Shown here piece after piece: positions 43,937 through 54,501 of a stretch of DNA of 64,000 nucleotides. Below the pieces are notes generated by a model, which was not told the DNA's origin, did no database searches, and was given only the letters and a program-made list of their open reading frames with translations. The DNA comes from Saccharopolyspora oryzae (GTDB taxonomy: Bacteria; Actinomycetota; Actinomycetes; Mycobacteriales; Pseudonocardiaceae), in the NCBI RefSeq assembly GCF_027853915.1, contig NZ_JAQGLA010000020.1:1-64000 (forward strand), written 5' to 3'. The position numbers and the translations under genes are program-made. Each line of letters opens with the position of its first letter. The first letter of the stretch is position 1.

Positions 43937-44833
43937 ATGAACGCGTTCACGCTGGGTGGGGCGACCACGATCCTGGACGGCGGTCTGGCCACCGAGCTGG
44001 AGGCGCTCGGGCACGACCTGTCCGATTCGCTGTGGTCGGCCCGGCTGCTGGCCGACTCGCCGGAGGAGATCGTGGCCGCCCACGCCGCGTTCTTCCGCGC
44101 CGGGGCCGAGATCGCGACGACGGCCAGCTACCAGGCCAGCTTCGAGGGTTTCGCCGCGCGCGGCATCGAGCGCGAGGAGGCGGCGAAGCTGATGCGCCGC
44201 AGCGTGGAGCTGGCCCGGCTGGCCGGTGACGTCGAGCCGGGTCGGCACCGCTGGGTCGCGGCGTCGATCGGCCCGTACGGCGCGATGCTCGCCGACGGCT
44301 CGGAGTACCGCGGCCGCTACGGCCGCACCAAGCGCGAGCTGCGCGACTTCCACCGCCCGCGGATGGAGGTGCTGGCCGAGTCCGTCCCGGACGTCTTCGC
44401 CCTGGAGACGGTCCCGGACGTCGAGGAGGCCGAAGCGCTCGTCGACGCCCTCGACGGGCTCGACGTCCCGGCCTGGCTGTCGTTCACCACCAGCGGCGAC
44501 CGCACGCGCGCCGGACAGCCGCTCGCGGAGGCCTTCGCGGTGGCCGAGCACGCGGGGATCATCGCGGTCGGCGTCAACTGCTCGGCCCCCGAGGACGTCC
44601 TGACCGCGATCGAAATCGCTTGCGGGACAACGACGAAACCCGTCGTGGTCTACCCGAACAGCGGCGAGGACTGGGACGCGCAGAAGCGGAGCTGGACCGG
44701 ACGCCCCCAGCTGTCGCCCGCCCTGGCGCGCACCTGGCGCGATGCCGGCGCCAGCGTGATCGGCGGCTGCTGCCGGGTCCGCCCGGAGGACATCTCCGCG
44801 ATCGCCGAAGCCCTGATCGACCCGGAGCGCTGA
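43937..44833 (+). CDS. mmuM: Homocysteine S-methyltransferase
   Basis: The 298-residue enzyme makes methionine from homocysteine and S-methylmethionine or AdoMet. The zinc-binding cysteines lie in VGVNCSAP and IGGCCRVRP. It starts at ATG 43937 and is followed by a methyltransferase gene 58 nt later. Confidence 0.9.
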   Translation: MNAFTLGGATTILDGGLATELEALGHDLSDSLWSARLLADSPEEIVAAHAAFFRAGAEIATTASYQASFEGFAARGIEREEAAKLMRRSVELARLAGDVEPGRHRWVAASIGPYGAMLADGSEYRGRYGRTKRELRDFHRPRMEVLAESVPDVFALETVPDVEEAEALVDALDGLDVPAWLSFTTSGDRTRAGQPLAEAFAVAEHAGIIAVGVNCSAPEDVLTAIEIACGTTTKPVVVYPNSGEDWDAQKRSWTGRPQLSPALARTWRDAGASVIGGCCRVRPEDISAIAEALIDPER

Positions 44834-44891
44834 AAACCGGTTGCCGTCGAACGGCAGCGCGCTCCAAGCTGGGATCGGCGAAGGAGCGCGC

Positions 44892-45626
44892 ATGGAACCG
44901 GAATTCGATGCTGAAGGCCTGTTCGACGACGACTACCTGTACTTCTACCAGGACCTGATCGATCCGCGCAGCGATGCCGAAGCGGACCAGATCTGGGACC
45001 TGCTCGGCCTCGAACCGGGGGCGGAGCTGCTGGACCTGGCCTGCGGGCACGGCCGGCTGGCCAACCCGCTGGCCGCGCTCGGCTGCCGGGTGACCGGCCT
45101 GGACAGCGCCGGAACGTTCCTGGAGCACGCCCGCGCCGACGCCGCTGCCCGCGGTGTCGAGGTCGACTACCGGCTGGGCGACATGCGCGAACTGCCCTGG
45201 ACCGACCGGTTCGACGCGGTCATCAACTGGTTCACCGCGTTCGGCTACTTCTCCGACGAGGGCAACCGCGAGGTCCTGGCCCAGGTCCACCGGGCGCTGC
45301 GCCCAGGCGGGAGGTTCGCGATGGAGCTCAACAACCTCGCGAACCTCCTCCCCCGCTACCAACGCGACGTCGTCCGCACCCGGGGCGAGGACATGGCGAT
45401 CGACGAGCACCACCTGGACCCGGTCACCCTCCGCTCCCACGTGCGGCGAACGCTGATCCGGGGCAGCGAGCGGCGAACGGTCCGCTACTCGGTCCGCCTG
45501 CTCACCGCCCCGGAACTGCGAACCTGGCTGGCAGAAGCCGGTTTCCGCGAAATCGAGATCCTCGGCGAGGACGGCGAAAGGCTGACCACCGATCATCGCC
45601 GGATGATCGTCACCGCCCGCGCCTAG
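44892..45626 (+). CDS. Class I SAM-dependent methyltransferase
   Basis: The 244-residue enzyme has the motif LLDLACGHGRLANPLA for AdoMet binding, then VTGLDSAG, DMRELPW and LRPGGRF. Its acceptor is unknown. GAAGGAG is 6 nt before ATG 44892. Its stop overlaps the stop of the convergent beta-propeller gene by 4 bp. Confidence 0.85.
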   Translation: MEPEFDAEGLFDDDYLYFYQDLIDPRSDAEADQIWDLLGLEPGAELLDLACGHGRLANPLAALGCRVTGLDSAGTFLEHARADAAARGVEVDYRLGDMRELPWTDRFDAVINWFTAFGYFSDEGNREVLAQVHRALRPGGRFAMELNNLANLLPRYQRDVVRTRGEDMAIDEHHLDPVTLRSHVRRTLIRGSERRTVRYSVRLLTAPELRTWLAEAGFREIEILGEDGERLTTDHRRMIVTARA

Positions 45627-46816
45627 CCGGCCAGGACGTCGGTGGGGACGGCGTAGCCGCGGACCCGTTGCGGGTGGTCGCCGACCGGGATGCGGGCCAC
45701 TTCGGTGGATCTGTCGAAGTCGACCACGGTGATGTCGTCGCTGTCGCTGTTGGACAGCACGCAGTACTGGCCGTTCGGGGTGGCCGCCGCCCAGTAGGGC
45801 TTCTTGCCGGTGGGGATCAGGGCGTCGGTGGTCAGGCTCGGCACCGAGACTATGGCTGCGTAGTCCGACACCGTGCCCGCGTCGCACAGCTTCGTGCCGT
45901 CGCCGTTGAGCGCCAGCCCGTGGTGCGCGGAGTCCAGCGGGTACTCGTCGCGGCGGAGCTTCTTCGCGTCCTCGGACAGCGGCAGGTGCACGGTGCGGGT
46001 GATCCGCTTCTCGACCAGGTCGTACTCGACGAACCCGTGGTGGAAGGACAGCTGCGCGTACATGGTGCGCCCGTCGGGCATCACCAGGAACGGGCGGATC
46101 CCGACCCCGAAGTCGATCGTGTCGGTGACCTGGTTGGTCGCGGTGTCCACAATGGTCAGCCAGCGGTTGCCCTTGAGCGGGTCCAGCGCGGGATCGTCGG
46201 GCATGATCACCCGGCCGATGGTGGCGTTGTAGAGCGTCCGGCCGTCGGCGGAGTACCTGTTCTCGTGCGGGAAGTCGCCGGTCGGGAAGTTGCCGACGAC
46301 GGTGCCGGTGGCGGGGTCGAGCAGCTCCACCTGGTTCGCGGTGGTGGCCGACACCGCCAGCTGGGAGCCGTCCGGCGACAGCGCCATGTGGTCGGAGCGG
46401 TAGCCGCTGACGTCGGTGCGCCACACCTGCCTGCCGGAGTCGATCTCGTAGGCCGCGACGTCGCCGAGGCTGGGCCGCGAGACGTACATGGTGCGGCCGT
46501 CCGGGGACACCGCGATGTCGTCGACCAGCTGGTCGTGGCCTTCGCCCGCGGTGTTGCGGATGACGGCCATCGCGGCGTGCTCGTCGGGCGTCATCTCGGC
46601 GAGCCGCTGCTGGAGGTCGGGGACGACGTCGATGCGCTGGTACTTGCCGAAGTGCTCGGCGTCGACCAGGTCGACCGTGCCGTCCCAGTTGTTGCCGACG
46701 AACATGACGTCCCGCTGCGGCTCGGCGGCCGCCGGTGGAACGGGAGCGAGCGCGATCAGCGCCGCGACGCCGATCGCGCTCAGCCTGGAAATCCTGACAC
46801 CACGCGGAGTCCGCAT
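45623..46816 (-). CDS. Secreted YVTN beta-propeller protein
   Basis: The 397-residue exported protein has a signal peptide (cleavage near AAAEP) and repeated blades with DIAVSPDGRTMYVS, MALSPDGSQLAVS, LVMPDGRTMYA and AAATPNGQYCVLS. This is the seven-bladed lactonase/YncE-like fold. Whether it is an enzyme or a binding protein is unknown. AAGGG lies 8 nt before ATG 46816. Confidence 0.8.
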   Translation of the reverse strand: MRTPRGVRISRLSAIGVAALIALAPVPPAAAEPQRDVMFVGNNWDGTVDLVDAEHFGKYQRIDVVPDLQQRLAEMTPDEHAAMAVIRNTAGEGHDQLVDDIAVSPDGRTMYVSRPSLGDVAAYEIDSGRQVWRTDVSGYRSDHMALSPDGSQLAVSATTANQVELLDPATGTVVGNFPTGDFPHENRYSADGRTLYNATIGRVIMPDDPALDPLKGNRWLTIVDTATNQVTDTIDFGVGIRPFLVMPDGRTMYAQLSFHHGFVEYDLVEKRITRTVHLPLSEDAKKLRRDEYPLDSAHHGLALNGDGTKLCDAGTVSDYAAIVSVPSLTTDALIPTGKKPYWAAATPNGQYCVLSNSDSDDITVVDFDRSTEVARIPVGDHPQRVRGYAVPTDVLAG

Positions 46817-46910
46817 CCGAACCGCCCTTCTGCCGCCAAGTGGACAACCCACCCAACGAATATGAGACCGATTCAGATATGGTCCGGCGCCAATTCGGCC
46901 GGTCAAAGCC

Positions 46911-46950
46911 GTGAGCACTTTCCGGGGCTATCACCCCACAAAGTGCTCAC
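46911..46950 (-). terminator. Hairpin terminator after the alpha-amylase gene
   Basis: GTGAGCACTTT (46911-46921) pairs with AAAGTGCTCAC (46940-46950), with GGGG/CCCC inside the loop, 28 nt after the amylase stop. Confidence 0.7.
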
Positions 46951-46977
46951 AGCCCCGCTGACCTGGCCGAACAGTCC

Positions 46978-48408
46978 TCAGAGCTTCGCGCCGACGTGCA
47001 GCGCGATGCCGGAGTTCGGCGCGACCGCGGCGTCGAACCGGCCGTCCTCCCCGACCTCGACGGTCGCGCCGGTGCACGACCCGTTCACCAGCTCCCCGCT
47101 CATCACGTCGCAGTAGGTCCCGGCCGGCAGCGAGCTCTGGAAGGTCTGCGACAACTCGCCGCCCTCCCGGTTGAGCGCCACGAATCCCTTGTCCCCGCGC
47201 CCGAAAGCGACCTGCCCGCCGCCGTTGTCCCACCAGTTCACCAGGTCGGTGCCCTGCACCGCGCCGTGGAACCCGGCCATCCCGGCGATGATCGGCCGCC
47301 GGTGCTCGCACACCCACGCGGAATCCTCGCAACTGGCAGCCTTCGTCGTCCCGTCCGCCTCGGCGGGCGGCCCGGCATCGGCGTCGTCGAAGGCGAAGCT
47401 GGAGATCAGCTGCGGAGTCCCGTACGGGTAGGCGAGCTCGAACGCGACCGACAGCTCGTAGGTGACGCCGTCCTTGTAGGTCAGGATCGGCGAGCTGCGC
47501 TGCGTGTCGTGGTTGTCGATGAACACCACGGCCTGATCGCTGGGCAGCGACATCCGCTCCGGCAGGTTCGCCAGCTGCGCCAGCGACCCGTCCCGGAAGG
47601 CGTTGGCGACCACGCCGTAGTAGCCGAACTCGGTGACATCACCGTTGCCGGTGTACTCCCCCGCCGTCGTCGTGCTGTCCCCGATCACCTCCTGGAAGAC
47701 GTACGGCCGCGCGCCGGTGCCCGGAACGTTCTGCAGCGCACCGAAAACCGCGCCGACGTCCTCCGGCGGCATGTGCTTGACCCCGTCCACCCGGAACCCG
47801 GAAACCCCCATGCCCACCAGGTCGTTCAGGTAGGCGATCTGGGTGTTGCGCACGTGCTCGGACTCGGTGGCCAGGTCCGCCAGGCCGACCAGCTCGCAGT
47901 TGCGCACCTCCCACTTGTCCTCGTAGTTGCCGATGTCGCGGCGGCAACCGTGGAAGTCGGCGTCGGAGTACACGCCGGGGTAGTCGTACTTGTCGTAGGT
48001 CGAGCCACCGCTGCCCGGCCCGCTGGCGTCCGAACTGCCGGCGCTCATGTGGTTGACCACCGCGTCGACGTAGACCTCCACGCCCGCGTCGTTGCAGGTC
48101 CGCACCATCGAGGCGAACTGCTCGCGGTCGCCGCGGCGGCTCTTCAGCTGGTAGCTCACCGGCTGGTAGTCCTGGTACCAGGGATAACCCTTGTCGCCGA
48201 GCACCACGTGCTCCTGCGGCGGTGACACCTGGACGGCACCGAATCCCTTGGGGCCCAAGAAGTCCGCGCACTCCCGCGCGATGGATTCCCACGGCCACTG
48301 GAACATCTGGACGATCGGTCCGCGCACCGGAGCGGACTCGGCGGTCGCGGCGGGCACCATCGACGCTCCGCCGACCGCCGCGGCGAGCGCGAGCAACACC
48401 AATCGCAT
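46978..48408 (-). CDS. Secreted GH13 alpha-amylase
   Basis: The 476-residue enzyme cuts internal alpha-1,4 bonds of starch. A signal peptide (about residues 1-23) precedes the catalytic barrel. Asp208 (GFRVDGVKHM), Glu240 (VFQEVIGD) and Asp301 (DNHD) are the catalytic triad, as in animal and streptomycete amylases. A small C-terminal beta domain ends the protein; no starch-binding module is present. A perfect operator-like palindrome 98 bp upstream matches the sites at malE. Confidence 0.92.
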   Translation of the reverse strand: MRLVLLALAAAVGGASMVPAATAESAPVRGPIVQMFQWPWESIARECADFLGPKGFGAVQVSPPQEHVVLGDKGYPWYQDYQPVSYQLKSRRGDREQFASMVRTCNDAGVEVYVDAVVNHMSAGSSDASGPGSGGSTYDKYDYPGVYSDADFHGCRRDIGNYEDKWEVRNCELVGLADLATESEHVRNTQIAYLNDLVGMGVSGFRVDGVKHMPPEDVGAVFGALQNVPGTGARPYVFQEVIGDSTTTAGEYTGNGDVTEFGYYGVVANAFRDGSLAQLANLPERMSLPSDQAVVFIDNHDTQRSSPILTYKDGVTYELSVAFELAYPYGTPQLISSFAFDDADAGPPAEADGTTKAASCEDSAWVCEHRRPIIAGMAGFHGAVQGTDLVNWWDNGGGQVAFGRGDKGFVALNREGGELSQTFQSSLPAGTYCDVMSGELVNGSCTGATVEVGEDGRFDAAVAPNSGIALHVGAKL

Positions 48409-48506
48409 GACAACCTCCTCAGCGTGGAGCGGTCGTCATCGATCACATTTTCTTGCGCGAGTTAAGTCAACATTCCAGCAGAACCTGTCATGAACTGGTC
48501 AAATCC

Positions 48507-48522
48507 CTGCAAAATTTTGCAG
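48507..48522. promoter_or_regulatory. Operator-like palindrome upstream of the amylase gene
   Basis: CTGCAAAATTTTGCAG is a perfect 16-bp palindrome just past the adenosine kinase stop and 98 bp before the amylase start. Its TTTTGCA core is shared with the malE and lacI sites, so the same LacI-type repressor is the likely binder. Confidence 0.55.
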
Positions 48523-48523
48523 A

Positions 48524-49806
<1,283 letters not shown>

Positions 49807-49814
49807 ATGCCCCT

Positions 49815-49856
49815 CGTGAGCGGCGATGGTCGTAAGCGCGACCATCGCCGCTCACG
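49815..49856. terminator. 18-bp-stem hairpin between convergent genes
   Basis: CGTGAGCGGCGATGGTCG (49815-49832) pairs perfectly with CGACCATCGCCGCTCACG (49839-49856). It begins 8 nt after the S4 gene and ends just before the amidohydrolase stop, so it can stop transcription both ways. Confidence 0.8.
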
Positions 49857-49858
49857 CC

Positions 49859-51460
49859 TCAGAGCGCTTCGTGCACGATCCGGCCGTCGACGATCGTGCA
49901 GGCCACCGGCAGTTCCGGCAGGTCCTCCGGGGCGCAGGTCAGCGGGTCGCCGTCGAACACCGCCAGGTCCGCCCGCATGCCGACCCGGATCCGCCCGGAC
50001 ACCTGCTCCTCACCCGCGCCGTAGGCGGCTTCGGTGGTGTACCCGGCGAGCACCTGCTGCGCGCTGAGCGCCTGTTCCGGCAGCACCGGCGCCCGGTCCG
50101 GCTCGGCGACCGGGCGGCGCAGCCGGGCCCCGGCCATGATCTCCCGCGGGTCGTAGCCGGCGATCGGCCAGTCCGAACCCAGCGCGACGTGCCCGCCCGC
50201 GGCGAGGACGTCCCGGTACCGCCAGGCCCGTCCGCAGCGTTCCTCGCCGATGCGCTCCGACCAGTTGTCGCTGTGGTCGGGCAACGTCCAGTCCATGTGC
50301 GTCGGCTGCATGGACGCCACCACGTCGAGCTCGGCGAACCTGGTGACGTCGGCGTCCTGGAGCAGTTCGACGTGCTCGATGCGGTGCCGACCGCCGGCAG
50401 CGCGCCCGGCCGCGGCGTAGGTGTCGAGCGCGTAGGACACCGCCTTGTCGCCGATGGCGTGGGTCCAGCACGGCAGCCCCAGGTCCACCGCCCGCTGCAC
50501 GGCTTCGGCGTAGGCCCGCGCCTCGCGCCACACCGGGGCAGTGCCCTGGCCGTGCGAGTCCGGGTGGCACAGCCACGCGCTGCCGCCGTCGATGACGCCG
50601 TCGAGGAAGAACTTGATCGCGCCGGTGCGCCACATCCGACCGGGCCGGTTCCGCAGGTCCTGGACGATCTCCAGGGTGTCGTCGACCGTGCCCGGCAGGC
50701 ACCACGGCGCCACCACGGTCCGCACGGTCAGGTCACCGCGGTCGTCGAGCAGCTCGAAGAGCTCGTCGGTGCCCGGCCAGATCGCCAGGTCCAGCATGTG
50801 CGCGCCGGTGATGCCGACCGCGTTCTGCGCGCGGTGCAGGTCGGTCACCCGCCGCGCGAGCTCGTCCATCTCCAGCGGGGGGACGGCGGAATCGCCGAGC
50901 CGCACCGCCAACGTCTCGTGCAGCTCGCCGGTGGGCGTGCCGTCCGGGTCGAGCACCACCTCAGAGCGGTCCGCGAACTCCACCGGGCCGGTGATGCCTG
51001 CCTGCTGCAGACCCCGGGTGTTCATCAGCGCGGTGTGCGCGTCGATCAGCGTCAGCAGTGCCGGATGATCGCCGATGGCGTCGTCGATGTGCTTGCGGTG
51101 CAACCAGTCCGGGCGGAAGGCGTTGTACTCCAGTCCGTAGGCGATCAGCCATTCGTCGCGCGCCAGGCGGGCGCTCTCCGCACGCAGCTTCGCCTGGAGC
51201 TCACCGAGGTCCACCACGCCGGTCAGGTCGAGACCGCGCATGTCGGCGACGCCGTGCACCGGGTGCTGGTGGGAGTCGACCAGACCCGGCGTGACCGTGC
51301 GCCCCGATCCGTCGATCACCTGGGTGCGCCGTCCGATGTGGTCGCCGACGTCGTCGCCGACCGCGCAGATCCGGCCGTCCCGCACCGCCACCGCACTGGC
51401 CGGCCGTCCGTCCATCGTGATCACCCGAGCACCGGTGATGACGAGGTCCGCAATGGTCAC
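49859..51460 (-). CDS. Amidohydrolase (YtcJ/AepA-like)
   Basis: This 533-residue metal-dependent hydrolase has the metal motif GLVDSHQHPVHG near the N-terminus, a KFFLDGVIDGGSAWL segment with a metal-bridging Lys, HAIGDKA, RIEHVELL and the final LGSDWPI. This is the branch of N-substituted formamide deformylase-like proteins. Substrate unknown. GTG 51460 (GGAG, 6 nt upstream) overlaps the permease stop as GTGA, so it is coupled to the permease. Confidence 0.85.
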   Translation of the reverse strand: MTIADLVITGARVITMDGRPASAVAVRDGRICAVGDDVGDHIGRRTQVIDGSGRTVTPGLVDSHQHPVHGVADMRGLDLTGVVDLGELQAKLRAESARLARDEWLIAYGLEYNAFRPDWLHRKHIDDAIGDHPALLTLIDAHTALMNTRGLQQAGITGPVEFADRSEVVLDPDGTPTGELHETLAVRLGDSAVPPLEMDELARRVTDLHRAQNAVGITGAHMLDLAIWPGTDELFELLDDRGDLTVRTVVAPWCLPGTVDDTLEIVQDLRNRPGRMWRTGAIKFFLDGVIDGGSAWLCHPDSHGQGTAPVWREARAYAEAVQRAVDLGLPCWTHAIGDKAVSYALDTYAAAGRAAGGRHRIEHVELLQDADVTRFAELDVVASMQPTHMDWTLPDHSDNWSERIGEERCGRAWRYRDVLAAGGHVALGSDWPIAGYDPREIMAGARLRRPVAEPDRAPVLPEQALSAQQVLAGYTTEAAYGAGEEQVSGRIRVGMRADLAVFDGDPLTCAPEDLPELPVACTIVDGRIVHEAL

Positions 51461-52959
51461 GATGCACTCCGATCTGCGAAGGAACTGCTGCTGACGACCC
51501 GGTCCCGCGGCTTGGCCGTCACGAAGTAGACGAGTCCGATGAGGAGGATCAGCGCGGTGCCCAGCGGTGCCGCCCAGACCTGGTACCAGGGGGCGCCCAC
51601 CGGTGCGAGCAGCTCGCGGGGCCAGGTGATGTTGACGAATTCGAACCCCAGCCACAGCACGGCGCCGAAGTTCAGGACGGTGCCCATCCGCCCCAGCTGG
51701 ACGTGCCCGCCCGGCACCCACGCCCCGCGCAGCCGCGCCACCAGAGCGGCGACGGCGACCAGCAGGAAGGTCAGGTAGAAGGCGGAGGTGCCGAAGGTGA
51801 TGACGCTGCCGATGGCGGCGCTGTTCAGCACCAGCAGCAGTCCGACGCAGGCCACCGCGGTCACCGCGATCGCACCGCCGATGGGTGCCTGGTTCTTCCG
51901 GCTCACCACCCGCAGGAACTTCGACAACGGCAGCACGTCGTCCCGCGCGACCGAGTACAGCGCCCGCGCCGTCGACCCCTGCGCCGCCATCCCGCAGGCC
52001 AGGAACGCGATGATCACCACGACGACGAAGGGCTTGGCCGACCAGTCGCCGAAGGACGCCACGACCGCGGTGGTCACCGGGTCGGCATCGGCCCCGGCCA
52101 CCACGCTCGCCGGATCCGGGTGGGTGAGCACCACCGCGAAGGCGTTGAGGATCACCAGCAGACCGACGCTGAGCAGCGCGATCCAGACCGCGCGCGGCAC
52201 GTGCCGGGTGGCGTTGCGGGTCTCCTCCGAGGTCGACACGCAGGCGTCGAAACCGATGAACGCCCAGCCGCCGACGGCCACCGCCGCGACGAACGCGGCG
52301 AGCCCGGAGCCGTCGAAGAGGGCCTCGGTGCCGAAGCTCTCGGTCAGGATCGACCACGGCTGCGTCCGGAACACCAGCAGCAGCGCGACCCCGACCAGCA
52401 CCGAGGCGATGGCCTCGGCCACCACGCCCATCGCCAGCGCGCGGCGCAGCACGTCCACGCCGAGCACGTTGGTCAGCGAGCACACCACGACGAACACCGC
52501 CGCCGCCACGACCAGCTGGTTCGGCGTCGGGGCGACGCCGACGAGGGTGAAGACCCACGGCGCGGCCAGGTAGGCGATCGTGGTGTTGGCCAGCAGGCTG
52601 GAGCACATCGAGATCCAGCCGGTGAACCAGGCGTAGGACGGGCCGAGCAGCCGCCGGGTCCACTGGTAGGCGCCGCCGGAGATCGGGAACTCCGAGGAGA
52701 GCTCGGCGTAGAGCGCCAGCAGCAGGCACTGCCCGACCAGGCAGACCGGCAGCGCCCACACCCACCGGGGTCCGGCGATCGTCGCGCCGACCAGCACCAC
52801 CGCGTAGAGCCCGACGACCGGGGAGATCGTCGCGAAGCCCATCGTGACGTTGCCGAGCACGCCCAGACCGCGCTTCAGCTGGGGTTCGTATCCGAGCTCG
52901 CGCAACCGCGCGGAATCGTCGTCGGTGTCCGAATCGTTCCTGGTAGCTGGGGTTTTCAC
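51457..52959 (-). CDS. APC-family amino acid/amine permease
   Basis: The 500-residue transporter has 12 predicted helices and the early motif SPVVGLYAVVLVGATIAGPRWVW common to GABA/choline-type permeases. It is co-transcribed with the amidohydrolase and presumably imports its substrate. GTG 52959 has GGGAGG 8 nt upstream. A palindrome lies about 30 bp upstream. Confidence 0.88.
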   Translation of the reverse strand: MKTPATRNDSDTDDDSARLRELGYEPQLKRGLGVLGNVTMGFATISPVVGLYAVVLVGATIAGPRWVWALPVCLVGQCLLLALYAELSSEFPISGGAYQWTRRLLGPSYAWFTGWISMCSSLLANTTIAYLAAPWVFTLVGVAPTPNQLVVAAAVFVVVCSLTNVLGVDVLRRALAMGVVAEAIASVLVGVALLLVFRTQPWSILTESFGTEALFDGSGLAAFVAAVAVGGWAFIGFDACVSTSEETRNATRHVPRAVWIALLSVGLLVILNAFAVVLTHPDPASVVAGADADPVTTAVVASFGDWSAKPFVVVVIIAFLACGMAAQGSTARALYSVARDDVLPLSKFLRVVSRKNQAPIGGAIAVTAVACVGLLLVLNSAAIGSVITFGTSAFYLTFLLVAVAALVARLRGAWVPGGHVQLGRMGTVLNFGAVLWLGFEFVNITWPRELLAPVGAPWYQVWAAPLGTALILLIGLVYFVTAKPRDRVVSSSSFADRSAS

Positions 52960-52987
52960 GCCTTCGCCCTCCCTTGGACGGGGCCAA

Positions 52988-53002
52988 CCTAACTAAGTTA
53001 GG
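52988..53002. promoter_or_regulatory. TetR-type operator
   Basis: CCTAACTAAGTTAGG is a perfect palindrome with 7-bp arms and one central base, between the divergent permease and TetR genes. Its AT-rich core stands out in this GC-rich sequence. Confidence 0.65.
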
Positions 53003-53116
53003 CAGGGACTGTAGGCGGCCGCGAGGAGTTTGGGAAGACCTCGGTCGCGGCGGGATCCCGGCACCCGCCCCGGCTCGGGAAGAATGGGCGCGTCCGACGA
53101 TCGCGGAGGAGGACCG

Positions 53117-53719
53117 GTGACCCAGACCAGGCGCGGCTCGCTGACGAGGCACGACATCGGCCTGGCCGCGCTCGCGGTCGTCGACGAGGAGGGCGCCGAA
53201 GCGCTGACCGTCCGGCGCATCGCGGCCAAGCTCGGCGTCCAGGCGCCGTCGCTGTACTCGCACGTCGACGGCAAGGACGACATCCTCGAGCTGATCACCG
53301 AGATCATCACCGCGGACATCCCGGCCCTGGAGCTGAACGCCGCGAACTGGCGCGACGGCCTGCTGAGGTGGGCCCGCACGTACCACGCGGCGTTCGCCAA
53401 GCACCCCAACGCGGTGGGGATCATCGCCCGCCGCGCGGTGACCATCACCGAATCGCGACAGGCCTACGAAGACGTCGTCGCTATGCTCGTCGAGGCGGGC
53501 TTCGCCCCGGCGGCAGCGCTGCGGGTGGTGCTCGGCATCGACTACGTGATGCTGGGCTCGATCCTCGCGCCGTTCTCCCCCGCCTTCGACCAGCCCCTCG
53601 GCGAGGACTACCCGGCCCTGCGCAACGCGATCCGCGCCACCGAGCCGTCCGAGGTCGACGGCACCGCCTTCGGCGAATCGGTCCAGGCCTACGTCTCAGG
53701 CCTCCCGAACCCCGCCTGA
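53117..53719 (+). CDS. TetR-family transcriptional regulator
   Basis: The 200-residue regulator has the helix-turn-helix LTVRRIAAKLGVQAPSLYSHVDGKDDILE near residue 30 and the TetR-C (tetracycline repressor-type) sensor. GGAGGAGG is 5 nt before GTG 53117. It is divergent from the permease-amidohydrolase operon and likely represses it and itself through the palindrome at 52988. Confidence 0.88.
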   Translation: MTQTRRGSLTRHDIGLAALAVVDEEGAEALTVRRIAAKLGVQAPSLYSHVDGKDDILELITEIITADIPALELNAANWRDGLLRWARTYHAAFAKHPNAVGIIARRAVTITESRQAYEDVVAMLVEAGFAPAAALRVVLGIDYVMLGSILAPFSPAFDQPLGEDYPALRNAIRATEPSEVDGTAFGESVQAYVSGLPNPA

Positions 53720-53747
53720 CGACCAGCCCACCGGCCCCCGCCAGACC

Positions 53748-53809
53748 GCAGTTTCAATTGAAACTGCAAATCCCACCCACGGCAGATCGCAGTTTCAATT
53801 GAAACTGCG
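53748..53809. repeat. Partial composite element (paired short palindromes), inverted
   Basis: GCAGTTTCAATTGAAACTGC occurs at 53748-53767 and, extended by one pair, at 53788-53809. The 20-bp spacer holds CCCACCCACGGCAG, which is the reverse complement of the spacer between the paired palindromes of element 3. The long palindrome and the TTGTCCACA box are absent. It lies between the convergent TetR and IscA-type genes. Confidence 0.88.
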
Positions 53810-53837
53810 GGCATCCGCCCTCCCCCGAACAGCAGGA

Positions 53838-53867
53838 AGGCCGGCACCCGCGCTGGGGTGCCGGCCT
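53838..53867 (-). terminator. Hairpin terminator after the IscA-type gene
   Basis: AGGCCGGCACC (53838-53848) pairs with GGTGCCGGCCT (53857-53867), 22 nt past the minus-strand stop. Confidence 0.7.
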
Positions 53868-53889
53868 CGTGCCAGATCGGCTCGTTCGG

Positions 53890-54255
53890 TCAGTGGAACG
53901 AGTCGCCGCAGGCGCACGACCCGCCCGCGTTCGGGTTGTCGATCGTGAAGCCCTGCTTCTCGATGGAGTCGACGAAGTCGATCGTCGCGCCCTGCAGGTA
54001 CGGGGCGCTCATCCGGTCGACGACGACGCCCAGGCCCTCGAAGTCCCGGCGCGCGTCACCGTCGAGGGTGCGCTCGTCGAAGAAGAGCTGGTAGCGCAAC
54101 CCCGCGCAGCCACCGGGCTGGACGGCGATGCGCAGGTGCATGTCGTCGCGGCCCTCCTGGTCCAGCAGGGCCTTGGCCTTCTGGGCCGCCGCGTCGGTCA
54201 GCGTGACACCGTGGGCGGGCGCCTCGCTCTCGGTCGTGCTGTTCGGGGCGGTCAT
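53890..54255 (-). CDS. erpA: Iron-sulfur cluster insertion protein (IscA/ErpA type)
   Basis: The 121-residue A-type carrier has the three conserved cysteines: Cys in PGGCAGLRY and the pair in SCACGDSF. It hands Fe-S clusters to apoproteins. The mycobacterial counterpart is Rv2204c, in the same region. Confidence 0.9.
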   Translation of the reverse strand: MTAPNSTTESEAPAHGVTLTDAAAQKAKALLDQEGRDDMHLRIAVQPGGCAGLRYQLFFDERTLDGDARRDFEGLGVVVDRMSAPYLQGATIDFVDSIEKQGFTIDNPNAGGSCACGDSFH

Positions 54256-54501
54256 GGACTCTCCCTTGAGGTCTCGCTCTGTCCGATTCCGGCGTGTGGT
54301 GCAACCACCGGCCGGACCGGCCTATTCCCGCGGGCTGCCCCGGGGACGTGTCACCTCCATGGTGGCACAGCCGAGAGGCGAGCTGGTGTGACGTGGCTTC
54401 GGACCGGCAGGTGGCGGTGTTCACTCCGGACGCCCCCGGGAGGACGACCTTTCGCCCGGTCTGCTGCAACAACGCTGAGTGGCGTCGAATACCCTGTTGG
54501 A

